Source: UBA4660 sp034408895
GTDB lineage: Bacteria; Bacteroidota; Bacteroidia; Flavobacteriales_D; Sanyastnellaceae
Assembly: GCA_034408895.1 (NCBI GenBank)
Contig: JAWXCI010000024.1
Location: 1-64,000, forward strand
Length of the DNA: 64,000 nucleotides
Reading direction: 5' to 3'
In this document: in pieces, positions 8,930-16,160 of the stretch
Layout: each line of letters opens with the position of its first letter
Numbering within the stretch: the stretch's first letter is position 1
Notes under the pieces: model-generated
Databases searched by the model: none
What the model saw: only the letters and a program-made list of their open reading frames with translations
What the model was told of the DNA's origin: nothing
Translations under genes and position numbers: made by a program

Positions 8930-9747
8930 TTATACGAGCGGAAGTTTTACAATGAATTCAGTGGCGGTTTCTTCCACCACAATTTGTTTTTGAGTGATAT
9001 ACCTGTAAAGTGTTTTCAGTTTTTCCATTCCCTGTTTGTTCGATGTTTCCACATTACTTTTTTTCTGCAATGTATTTTTTACAATGATGAATTCGCCATC
9101 ACTTGCTATTTCCAGCATCAATGGTTTGCTTGCGGTAATGATGTTGTGCTTCACTGCATTCTCAATCAGGATTTGCAACGTGACAGGAACAATTTCGCGC
9201 TCCAGATCATCGGGCTGCAAATTGTAGTTTACAGAAAATCCCTCCTGAAAACGTGTTTCGAGAAGGAAGACATAGTTGCGGATGAAATCGAGTTCGGTTT
9301 GAATGCTTACGGTCTCTTTGTCTTTGTTCTGCAACACGTAGCGATACACTTTGGAAAGATGCTGCAGGAAATCGCTGGCCAGTTGCTGGTCGTCCTGTAT
9401 CAAACTGTTGAGTGATGAAAGAGAGTTGAACAGGAAATGCGGATTGAGCTGGTTGGTGAGGTTATCGTATTGCACAGTTGCTTTTTCGCGTTGCAATCGT
9501 TCGTTGTTAAGTGCAAGTTCGTGTACAATGTTTCGTTGTTGCTGCCTGTATAAGAAAGAAAATGTGTGCCGTCAAACAGGTTGAGTCCCGAATGGGTTCC
9601 AATCCACATGTATCCATCGTTGTCGGTAAACATGCAGTTCACAATGTTGTCCGACAATCCATTTTCTTCCGTGATGTGTGTGAACCGAAAGTCATTTGAA
9701 CTTACCTGGGCATGAGTGCTGTGCGTTAACGAGCACAGCAGCACCAC
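8930..9747 (-). pseudogene. Two-component propeller sensor kinase collapsed to its two ends
   Basis: The 5' part (9747 to about 9550) has a leader and the first blade of a two-component regulator propeller (FTHITEENGLSDNIVNCMF, DGYMWIGTHSGLNLFDG). Near 9540-9563 the reading jumps frame into the coiled coil and kinase half of a LytS-type histidine kinase (RQQQRNIVHELALNNERLQ, NPHFLFNSLSSLNSLI, IENAVKHN). An intact member has roughly 14 blades, a YYY domain and a membrane helix, about 1,000 residues; some 700 or more are missing and the junction is out of frame. The start codon is unclear (GTG at 9747 or further upstream). The downstream half alone lacks any sensor or membrane anchor. Confidence 0.8.
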
Positions 9748-10034
9748 AACCCCTTTTGATAGCAGCGCAGAATGGAGGATGATATGTCTTTTTTATTTCC
9801 AACTTCAGATCGCGGGTAGAAAGTGATCAAATGAAAGAAGGGTTGATGTGAAGTACAATTATTAATGTGCGAAGTGCCGAGAGTTTGGAGGTGAGGCGGA
9901 GGAAAAGGGCTGCGAAGTGCAAACGAGATGAAGGAAGCGAAGGCTCACTCCTGCGATGTGAAAGAGAAATTGGATGAACCGAAAAAGGATTGGAAATGGA
10001 AGAAAGGGTTACAGGCTCCCCTTGGTTGGATACT
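9748..10034. other. Edge of the defence-like block, purine-rich spacer
   Basis: No convincing gene is present. Two copies of the word TGCGAAGTGC (about 9868-9877 and 9911-9920) occur. Their complement, CACTTCGCA, recurs at 14546-14576 beyond the other edge of the 10.0-14.5 kb block. Confidence 0.35.
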
Positions 10035-10568
10035 TCACATATCACTTCTTTCAGCGCTCGGTGACCAATAATATTCCCACCTCCAATTGAAGTTCTGATA
10101 ACTCCTGAACTTTTTTACCAGTTCCCAATACATATCCTTTTCAAGTTTTGTCCAGCTAATTCCCCTGAGCCATTGCCTGTCACTTTCATTGAGCGGAGAA
10201 CTTTTATCTGAAATCAAATTTGTAAGAAATATCCGGTCAATGGGTGGATGGATTATTTGAGGTAACGCACCAACTCCTTTGCATGGAATTACAACAGAAG
10301 TTTTGAGGTAGATTGAAATAATCTTGGCTGCACGACCATATGAACACTCAATCGAACCAAATGAATTCATCAACTCATCAGCCCACTTCTGATGAAGTTG
10401 ATCAAACTCAACCGGGCTACAGGAGGAGCGCTGCACAAATGATCGAAGGTCAGTAGTGTTAATTGCTTTCTTAATATTATCGGTTGGCGTAAACGAGCGT
10501 TGAACGGCCCGCGCAGCTGTCCACATCGCATAGCGGTGCAGGTGTTCTTCAAAAGAGTAGTTAGTCAT
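10035..10568 (-). CDS. Conserved hypothetical protein, third gene of an ATPase-TOPRIM operon
   Basis: The protein is 177 aa, soluble, without signal or membrane segment. The N-terminal part EEHLHRYAMWTAARAVQRSF, the middle YGRAAKIISIYLKTSVVI and the C-terminal WRWEYYW are the most conserved-looking parts. I recall hypothetical proteins of this pattern in other bacteria but no assigned function. It is helix-rich. It lies 58 bp downstream of the TOPRIM-like gene and reads the same way, so it is probably co-transcribed with the ATPase and the nuclease-like gene. In that context it could be an accessory or regulatory subunit, or simply cargo. Start ATG at 10566-10568. Confidence 0.65.
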   Translation of the reverse strand: MTNYSFEEHLHRYAMWTAARAVQRSFTPTDNIKKAINTTDLRSFVQRSSCSPVEFDQLHQKWADELMNSFGSIECSYGRAAKIISIYLKTSVVIPCKGVGALPQIIHPPIDRIFLTNLISDKSSPLNESDRQWLRGISWTKLEKDMYWELVKKFRSYQNFNWRWEYYWSPSAERSDM

Positions 10569-10626
10569 TTCGTTGCATCTTAAACTGAAGCTTGTTCTAA
10601 ATTCATGGTCAAAGCCGAAGCTTCAA

Positions 10627-11256
10627 TCATTGTCCTTCAAGAAAATTTACAAATACCCCGAAAGACTCGGGGCACTTTTCCACCAAAATTTTGTAATCTA
10701 CATTTCGCAATATGGCCTCTGCATCAATGGTGTCTTTGTACTTCCTGTTTCTCTCGCGAAACAATCTCTCTGTAATACGCTTTGGTGGCTGATCATGGTT
10801 TTGTTCTTCTTCCGGTATTCGCCATGCTGCGGTCAAAGTGTGAACTTGCAGGTATGCGCTCATTGCTTCCTTGGCTGCGAGTAGCAATACCTCCAAATCA
10901 TGCTTGAAACAATGAACATGAAAACGCTGAAGCAAAAAATCAATATCACTTATGTTGAGGAGTTCTGCCTCGCTCTTGAATCTGGCAATGACCGACTCTT
11001 TTAACTCTTCTATTGTTCTTGCCCCATTAAATGGCGGATACAAATCAGGCAAGAGCACAACTTGGTAATGCCCCTGATTTCGCAGTATGCCTATGGCTTT
11101 CTTAGTTCCTTTTAAGTGAACATTCCTTTGACTGTCGAGCGGAAAAAAATCGATGAATACTGTCTCTGAAAATTTCCTTACGACAAGAGGTTTCAACAAC
11201 GACTCAAGCGCAAGCTTGTCTGATGGCCCTTCTACATAAACATACACTTGCTTCAT
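10627..11256 (-). CDS. DUF4276/TOPRIM-like protein paired with an AAA ATPase
   Basis: The protein is 209 aa. YVYVEGPSDKLALESLL near the N-terminus carries the TOPRIM glutamate. VVLLPDLYPP (about 67-76) supplies the acidic D-x-x pair position. HCFKHDLEVLLLAA (about 112-125) and the later PPKRITERLF / KYKDTIDAEAILR / CPESFGVFVNFL match the order of conserved blocks in DUF4276, a small TOPRIM-clan family. TOPRIM proteins of this kind cut nucleic acid under control of a partner ATPase (as in the OLD, Gabija and PARIS logic). Its ATG overlaps the ATPase stop (ATGA), so translation is coupled. Nuclease activity is inferred, not shown. Confidence 0.7.
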   Translation of the reverse strand: MKQVYVYVEGPSDKLALESLLKPLVVRKFSETVFIDFFPLDSQRNVHLKGTKKAIGILRNQGHYQVVLLPDLYPPFNGARTIEELKESVIARFKSEAELLNISDIDFLLQRFHVHCFKHDLEVLLLAAKEAMSAYLQVHTLTAAWRIPEEEQNHDQPPKRITERLFRERNRKYKDTIDAEAILRNVDYKILVEKCPESFGVFVNFLEGQ

Positions 11257-12434
11257 GACTGCTCAGAGGAGAAGTGTTCCAATTCGTTGGACGGGTGCAA
11301 ACGTTCTATTTCCTCTGTTCCGAAATCGCGCAGTGAGTCAAGAAGGACTTGCGAACTATTCGGTTTCAGGAATCTCGATTCACCATCGGTCTTTTTGAAT
11401 ACCGCAATATTTTCTAGAGAAAAACGGCTGAGGAAATAGGATGAATGTGTTGCAAGTAACACTTGTGTGCGCTGTGAAAGTTGTTCGAACAAACTCGCAA
11501 GAATTGGCAAAGTGCGCGGATGTACGCCCTGGTCTGGTTCATCTATGCAAACCAGACCGGGTGGGTCGGGATGCAGACAAAGGGCAATCCAGCAAATCAA
11601 ACGGATGATTCCATCCGACAAGTCAGCAATGCTCAATTGTTTATCAACCCCATGTTCTTCCCAAAATGCAATTACTTCTCCCGGACCTCCTCTGGCCGGT
11701 ACGCTCAACTTTCGGAAACCCGGAATAATCTGGCGCATGTGGTGTTGCATTGCTTGGAATGCTGCACCATGTTCCGATTGAAAATAATTCAGTACTGCAC
11801 TCAGATTACTTGCATTCTCTGCTAGTTGTGGCTCCTGGGAGGTTAAAACACTTTTGCGAATCGCACTATTATCTATGTTGAACGAACTGTAAAATCTCCA
11901 GCCTGCTATGTATTCCTTCAGCTCGTACAATGCTCTGAAACGCGCATTGTTCACTGTGCTAAGTGCAAGTTGATTTGGTTTGCCCAAAACAATGTCTTGT
12001 TCTTCAAGTCTTCGGGTTTCAGGATTGTAAAATTTTCCCGTTTGATTCCTGATGTTCAACAACAGAAGTGGTCTGTCAAAACCAGGCAATGGCCTGGATG
12101 ATTCTACTCTTTCAGATATTACGCTTGTATTCCCCTTTGGGCCCAGCAACTCGCCTTGATAGCGCAATGTTGTAGGCATTCCAGTGTCTACCTCCACACT
12201 CCACCATAACCTCTCAGGTCCGGGTATATGAAATATGTTTTGTCCAATTGTGCCAGCAACAATCTCAGGTGGTATGTCTGTGACACAACTGTCACGCAAG
12301 AATTTCAAAAACTCGAACAAGCTGCTTTTGCCACTGCCATTGGCGCCCACCATAACTTCCAGCGGAAGAAAGCTTGCATTAAAATCCCTGAATGGCCTGT
12401 AGCCTTGAAGCTTTATGGATGTTATTCGTGCCAT
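11253..12434 (-). CDS. AAA/ABC-type ATPase of the OLD/RecF-like (AAA_21) group, predicted defence ATPase
   Basis: The protein is 393 aa. Walker A GANGSGKS at about 33-40, a long central insertion, signature-like LSIADLSDGIIRLI (about 270), Walker B LVCIDEPDQGVHP (about 292), and switch His in LLATHSSYFLSRF (about 325) give a complete SMC-like ATP-binding cassette. Such ATPases act as sensors or gates for an attached or separate TOPRIM nuclease. Here the TOPRIM protein is encoded next with a 4-base overlap. The gene starts right after the 12445-12597 remnant, and no -7 box was found before it. Role in phage defence or plasmid restriction is inferred from partner and neighbours. Confidence 0.85.
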   Translation of the reverse strand: MARITSIKLQGYRPFRDFNASFLPLEVMVGANGSGKSSLFEFLKFLRDSCVTDIPPEIVAGTIGQNIFHIPGPERLWWSVEVDTGMPTTLRYQGELLGPKGNTSVISERVESSRPLPGFDRPLLLLNIRNQTGKFYNPETRRLEEQDIVLGKPNQLALSTVNNARFRALYELKEYIAGWRFYSSFNIDNSAIRKSVLTSQEPQLAENASNLSAVLNYFQSEHGAAFQAMQHHMRQIIPGFRKLSVPARGGPGEVIAFWEEHGVDKQLSIADLSDGIIRLICWIALCLHPDPPGLVCIDEPDQGVHPRTLPILASLFEQLSQRTQVLLATHSSYFLSRFSLENIAVFKKTDGESRFLKPNSSQVLLDSLRDFGTEEIERLHPSNELEHFSSEQS

Positions 12435-12444
12435 CTCTTGCGGT

Positions 12445-12597
12445 TTACTTTATCTCCGTGTCAAATCTACCATTCCCCACATTCCTATACTCATTCTGTA
12501 TCTGGTTCCTGTCCTTTATGCTAAGGTCTTTGAAGGTGTCCAGCACTTGCAGCATTTCGCTTTCGCCTATGGCATAGAGGTGAAATACCAAGGACAG
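12445..12597 (-). pseudogene. C-terminal stump (copy A) of the helicase/methylase gene
   Basis: This open frame lies directly after, and in the same frame as, the TAA of the 309-aa gene. It encodes LSLVFHLYAIGESEMLQV, then LDTFKDLSIKDRNQIQNE and ends GRFDTEIK. The peptide matches, residue by residue over about 35 positions, the C-terminus of the broken gene at 14061-14469. It resembles the end of type IIG/type I restriction-methylase specificity domains (pattern I-x-x-L-V-x-x-L-Y-x-L-x-E-x-E). It has no start codon, so it is a duplicated gene end rather than a gene. Confidence 0.75.
12461..12593. repeat. Direct repeat copy A flanking the nucleotidyltransferase cassette
   Basis: 12461-12566 is identical to 14077-14182 except for two substitutions (104 of 106 bases by eye). 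After a short unrelated stretch a further 17 bases (12577-12593 against 14217-14233) match with one difference. The two copies bracket exactly the two-gene cassette 12598-13987. Copy B carries 24 extra bases in between, and copy A lacks them. Confidence 0.9.
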
Positions 12598-13527
12598 TTA
12601 GCTGATAGAAACCAACTCGTAATTTGATTTCTCTTCGTTGGTTACTTTGTTTGTGATTTTCGTTTCCAGCAGTTCAAAAACACATCTGTCACCAATGTGA
12701 TTTATTCGAACTTGCTCCAGAAGGGCAATCGGAAACGTTGTTTTGTAGGTAGCTTTATCATCAGACTCAATTTCGAGTTTTCCTTTGAGGCTTTGTGCAA
12801 CAAGTTTACCTGAGATGGAAATGGGTTGAGGTACGCCTTCTGTAATTTTTGAAATGGTGTTGGACAATTTTTGCATTGCGCTGCTATTTCCTTCCCATTG
12901 CAATATTGCTTGCTCCGGTGTGCGCCATGTGATGTCCAATTCTAAATCGCTTTTTATGGTTGATGAGAGCAAGCCATTGAGTTTTTTTACTCCAGACTTG
13001 CCTACACTCCCTGCGTTGGTCAGCATTTGTTCCGCCACACTTGAAGTCAATAATGTCATCAAGGAGCGCATAGAGTGTTCGAAGAGGCTGTTGCCAAACA
13101 AATCTGGCTTGGTAGTTCCTGTGATTAGAACACGGGTAGAACCCGGAACAAGTCTTTCAAATGTTATTTCAGTGCTTCTTCTCACAATGTCCATGGCCCC
13201 TTTTTTTTGCCTCGAACCAAATTGGTAATGCTTTCCTGTATCAATCAGTGCTTCTGCAAATTGCTTAGCAAATGCCCCAAGCATCTCCAACGGCAAACGT
13301 CCAGCCTGCGCTGCCTTGCCTCGGAAACGTAACTCTACAACTTCTTTCTCCCTAAGTTGTTTTTGAAATTGCACGTTGCCCCTAAGCTCCTCTAATTGTT
13401 CATTGGTATTTTTTACCATACCCTTTGCGAATAGGCTGTTTGGATTTAGTGCCAAATCTTGTTCGTAGCGCAATAGGGTGCTCTCAGACACCCTTATCAA
13501 CTCTTCTAATTTTATTACACTATACAC
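12598..13527 (-). CDS. Unknown 309-aa partner of a nucleotidyltransferase
   Basis: I do not recognise this family. Residues 1-65 are charged and helical, probably a coiled coil (KLEELIRVSESTLLRYEQDL, TNEQLEELRGNVQFQKQLRE). A block follows reading VVELRFRGKAAQAGRLPLEMLGAFAKQFAEALID, then a beta-rich part (STEITFERLVPGSTRVLITG) and a Leu/Ser-rich middle (SLMTLLTSSVAEQML). No signal peptide or membrane helix is seen. The gene overlaps the upstream nucleotidyltransferase by 8 bases, so the two are translationally coupled and probably act together. Stop TAA is followed in frame by copy A of the duplicated gene end. The pairing and the island context suggest a defence or toxin-antitoxin-like role, by inference only. 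Confidence 0.7.
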   Translation of the reverse strand: MYSVIKLEELIRVSESTLLRYEQDLALNPNSLFAKGMVKNTNEQLEELRGNVQFQKQLREKEVVELRFRGKAAQAGRLPLEMLGAFAKQFAEALIDTGKHYQFGSRQKKGAMDIVRRSTEITFERLVPGSTRVLITGTTKPDLFGNSLFEHSMRSLMTLLTSSVAEQMLTNAGSVGKSGVKKLNGLLSSTIKSDLELDITWRTPEQAILQWEGNSSAMQKLSNTISKITEGVPQPISISGKLVAQSLKGKLEIESDDKATYKTTFPIALLEQVRINHIGDRCVFELLETKITNKVTNEEKSNYELVSIS

Positions 13528-13987
13528 CGGGTTTGATTTGAATTTTGAATATTCCTTTTGAATTCAACTTGCGCGCATCCTTTCCAAAGTTCTCTGTCCA
13601 CTTTTCCACTTCATCTCTATCATCCTTGTCTATGAAATAAACATCTAAATGATACCTTGAACGAACCTCGTCTCTTTGCATGAACAGAGATTGAAAGAAT
13701 GCTGCTTTTGCCTCTGGCAAGTTATCAATATCTTCCCTGTTCATCAGAAAAACCATATCCACATCATCAGGCTCCGGTTTTTCGGTGGTGAACGAGCCAT
13801 CAATCCAAACTTCTGTACCAACGCCTAGCGCTTGTACCTCGCTCATAAACACCTGTAAACGGTTTATCAACTGTCTGCGATGTTCGTTGTTGCCAAAAGG
13901 CTCAAGGAAAAACTTGTCCAATTGCCACAGACCTATTTCCTGAAATCTATCAGGAAGAAGTGCTGGGTATTCTCGTTTCAACTCCAT
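13520..13987 (-). CDS. DUF6932-like nucleotidyltransferase-fold protein
   Basis: The protein is 155 aa. WIDGSFTTEKPEPDDVDMVFL (split about 62-82) is the polymerase-beta nucleotidyltransferase signature: the G-S helix start followed by the D-x-D metal pair. The third acidic residue may be in YHLDVYFIDKDD (about 112-123). This layout fits the DUF6932 type of minimal nucleotidyltransferases, which are related to MNT antitoxins and to enzymes that transfer NMPs to proteins, RNA or small molecules. It is first in a two-gene operon with the 309-aa partner (8-base overlap). A possible -7 box lies just upstream. Substrate unknown. The fold call is strong, the family call moderate. Confidence 0.75.
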   Translation of the reverse strand: MELKREYPALLPDRFQEIGLWQLDKFFLEPFGNNEHRRQLINRLQVFMSEVQALGVGTEVWIDGSFTTEKPEPDDVDMVFLMNREDIDNLPEAKAAFFQSLFMQRDEVRSRYHLDVYFIDKDDRDEVEKWTENFGKDARKLNSKGIFKIQIKPGV

Positions 13988-14003
13988 TTTAGGGGCAAGT
14001 TTG

Positions 14004-14011
14004 CAAATATG
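14004..14011 (-). promoter_or_regulatory. Possible promoter -7 box of the nucleotidyltransferase cassette
   Basis: On the minus strand this reads CATATTTG, one base from TAnnTTTG, 16 bases before the ATG of the nucleotidyltransferase. If used, the cassette has its own promoter and does not depend on the interrupted host gene. Confidence 0.35.
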
Positions 14012-14060
14012 TTTCGGTTAGTTCATGCTTTCTGATCAGAAATATTCACACATTGAAGTT

Positions 14061-14469
14061 TCATTGAATCCCCACCTCAAATCTACCATTCCCCACATTC
14101 CTATGCTCATTCTGTATCTGGTTCCTGTCCTTTATGCTAAGGTCTTTGAAAGTGTCCAGCACTTGCAGCATTTCGCTTTCGCTCAGGGCACATTCGACAT
14201 GCTCAGTGTGAACTCCGAGGTGAAATATCAAGGCAACTATTTTGTTCTCCCACTGCATGGTTTCTTTCACTTTTTTCTTTTGGGATATGATGTGGGTGAC
14301 AAGTAGTTCTATCTCCGTTTCGTATTGAATGGCGGGGATGGGGAGTTGTTCTACTTTGTATTTGCTCCACATGGTTGTGCCCATTCTCACGCATATGCTC
14401 AAAGATTCCCTTGAACTTGCTGTAGAGATTGTTTTCGCCTTCGTTGGTGAAGAATTGGGTGGTTGGCAT
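14061..14469 (-). pseudogene. Helicase/methylase-type gene collapsed to N- and C-terminal ends (copy B end)
   Basis: ATG at 14467-14469 opens MPTTQFFTNEGENNLYSKF, then KGIFEHM, which I recognise as the start of large PLD-like/SNF2 helicases (often fused to an N6-methylase). After about 30 residues the sequence is in another frame and reads YKVEQLPIPAIQYETEIELL, then a run ending at TGA 14061. That second part matches the last 100-odd residues of type I/IIG methylase-specificity proteins. A normal member is about 1,000 residues or more, so almost the whole gene is gone and the join is out of frame. The C-terminal part also contains a 24-base insertion (8 codons) resembling the intergenic TTCGACATGCTCAG repeat. 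Confidence 0.65.
14077..14233. repeat. Direct repeat copy B flanking the nucleotidyltransferase cassette
   Basis: This is the counterpart of 12461-12593, within the C-terminal coding end of the collapsed helicase/methylase gene. The 24 additional bases relative to copy A lie inside 14183-14216 and include attcgacatgctcagtgtga, similar to the palindromic intergenic repeats around 19.6-20.25 kb. Confidence 0.9.
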
Positions 14470-14512
14470 GCCGTGGCCAAAGTATGAGATTAGGCCAATT
14501 GTGAGGTGAAAC

Positions 14513-14542
14513 CCGCCCTTGCCACGGGCGGTTTTTCTTTTT
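14513..14542 (+). terminator. Orphan rho-independent terminator
   Basis: The six-base stem CCGCCC/GGGCGG with a 7-base loop is followed by TTTTTCTTTTT on the plus strand. No plus-strand gene lies upstream; the nearest genes all read minus. It may be the leftover end of a deleted gene at the island border. Confidence 0.65.
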
Positions 14543-14702
14543 CAGCACTTCGCAATCATTTCGCACCACTTCGCACAGTTAAAGTTGAATCCGGATTTGC
14601 GGTTCCGAAATGTTTGTGCCGTCAAATCAAAAAAACAAAACAATCAAAAAACAAAAACCAATGAAAACACATTCTCACGAATTCAACTTAAAAACAACAA
14701 CA

Positions 14703-15838
14703 ATGAGTAAAACATTCAATTCAACTATCAAACTTTTGATGTGCGTGTGTGCCATCGCAATGACTTCTGTTTCGGGGGCACAACGCCCAAATAACTACAC
14801 TGAAATGGAAGTGGGGAAGGGGTTAACCTACTTCCTGGGAAATACAACCGGTGCGAGCAACGACTGGATGGAAGAGGACGCTGTGTCTTGCTATACCCCG
14901 GTGAATGCTGGTGGCAACCGCTGGTTCCGGATGTATTGGGCAGGCTGCGACAGCTACCCGATAACCCTCTCCACTGACAATGCGGGAACGAACTTCGACA
15001 CGAAGATTCATGTTTACTATGAAGTGACTGGTACAGGTGCACTGGTGTGTGTGGCGGGTGATGATGACAGCGGGACGGGTTTCACATCCACAGTGACGTT
15101 TACCGCAACTGTGCTGAAGGTGTACTGGATACGTGTGGGCGGCTATGGTGCGGCTTCGGGTGATTACAAACTTTCAGTAGATACTGGCTTTGGCGGCTGC
15201 ATGGATGCAAATGCTTGCAACTACCTGGCACTGGCCGACTGGGACAATTGCTATTGCATGTATCCCGCCTACAACGGTGAGTGCAACGTAGCATTGGAAA
15301 TCGAATCTGGTGATACTTATTGGGGATAAAACAATTGCGAAGACATTTCTGTTTCAGGTGTTGGAGGAGGTTTTTCGTGCGCGGACAGAGATAAGGAAAT
15401 AAGTGACGTGTGGTACAAGTTCCAGTATACCGCAGGCCAGACGATACTGGCGCTGGAAGGAAACAGTGATTTCTTCGACCAGCCATTGCAGAACGGGCGC
15501 ATGGGAGTGTGGGACGAGTGCGGAGGAACAATGCTTGCCTGCAACATTGGACCAGGCTCCTCTTCCAGCCCGATTATTTCATGTGCGATGGTTTGGAAAT
15601 TGGCGAATACTACCAGCAGGTGGGAGGCTGGGGCGCAAGCGGTGGGCGATACCGGTTCACGTTTGAAAAGTATGACTTGAAAGGATGCACCAATCCGCAG
15701 GCGGTGAACTACAATGCCTGTGCAACAGAAGAAGATGGTTCATGCAATACCTGCACAGCCGACCTCGACAGCAACGGTGTGATAAACGTGGGGGATCTTC
15801 TGTTGTTCATGGCGTTGTTCGGAGGCAACTGCAACTAA
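14703..15838 (+). pseudogene. Secreted protein with PPC-like domains and terminal dockerin loop, broken by a stop and a frameshift
   Basis: The ATG at 14703 opens a signal peptide (LLMCVCAIAMTSVSGA). A first domain with paired WFRMYWAGCDSYPITLS / DTKIHVYY resembles bacterial pre-peptidase C-terminal (PPC) modules. A Cys-rich unit GCMDANACNYLALADWDNC follows. TAA at 15327-15329 (after GDTYWG) interrupts; the frame then resumes NNCEDISVSG through a second PPC-like domain. Around 15555-15590 it shifts to another frame that carries GEYYQQVGGWGASGG, GCTNPQAVNYNACATEEDG and a final dockerin-like loop (DLDSNGVINVGDLLLFMALFG, ending NCN). It needs one substitution and one indel to be whole. Confidence 0.8.
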
Positions 15839-16160
15839 TTCTTCCGTTTGCTAAATGAAATGTGCCGTACGCTAACGCGTTTCGAATTGAGTAAAATGAT
15901 TGCAAAACATTTGTCAGCGAATTTTTCAAACCACCCACGTGCAAACGAAGAAATATAAAATAATCAGGAGGACAGAAGATGTAGTCATCGTATTGCTTCT
16001 CATCCTGATGGCATGGATGGTGGTAGAAATTCTACAAATGAGGTGAACCGAATATGACAGGCATTAGGGCACTCTAAAAACTCCTGATGAAAGCAGCCGC
16101 TCACCTTTGAAACAAAAACAACGAAAGCAAAATCAACAAAAGCAAACAAAAAACAACAAC
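15839..16160. other. Intergenic, half copy of a terminator-like repeat
   Basis: No gene is seen. ggcactctaaaaactcctga (16068-16087) repeats, with one base inserted, the left arm of the hairpin at 17263-17313 on the far side of the next gene. This suggests a truncated older terminator. Confidence 0.4.

Noticed and set aside
9827..10045. Minus-strand open frame of 72 codons
   Set aside because: Low-complexity Ser/Leu/Pro sequence over repeated cttcgca words; no start signal.
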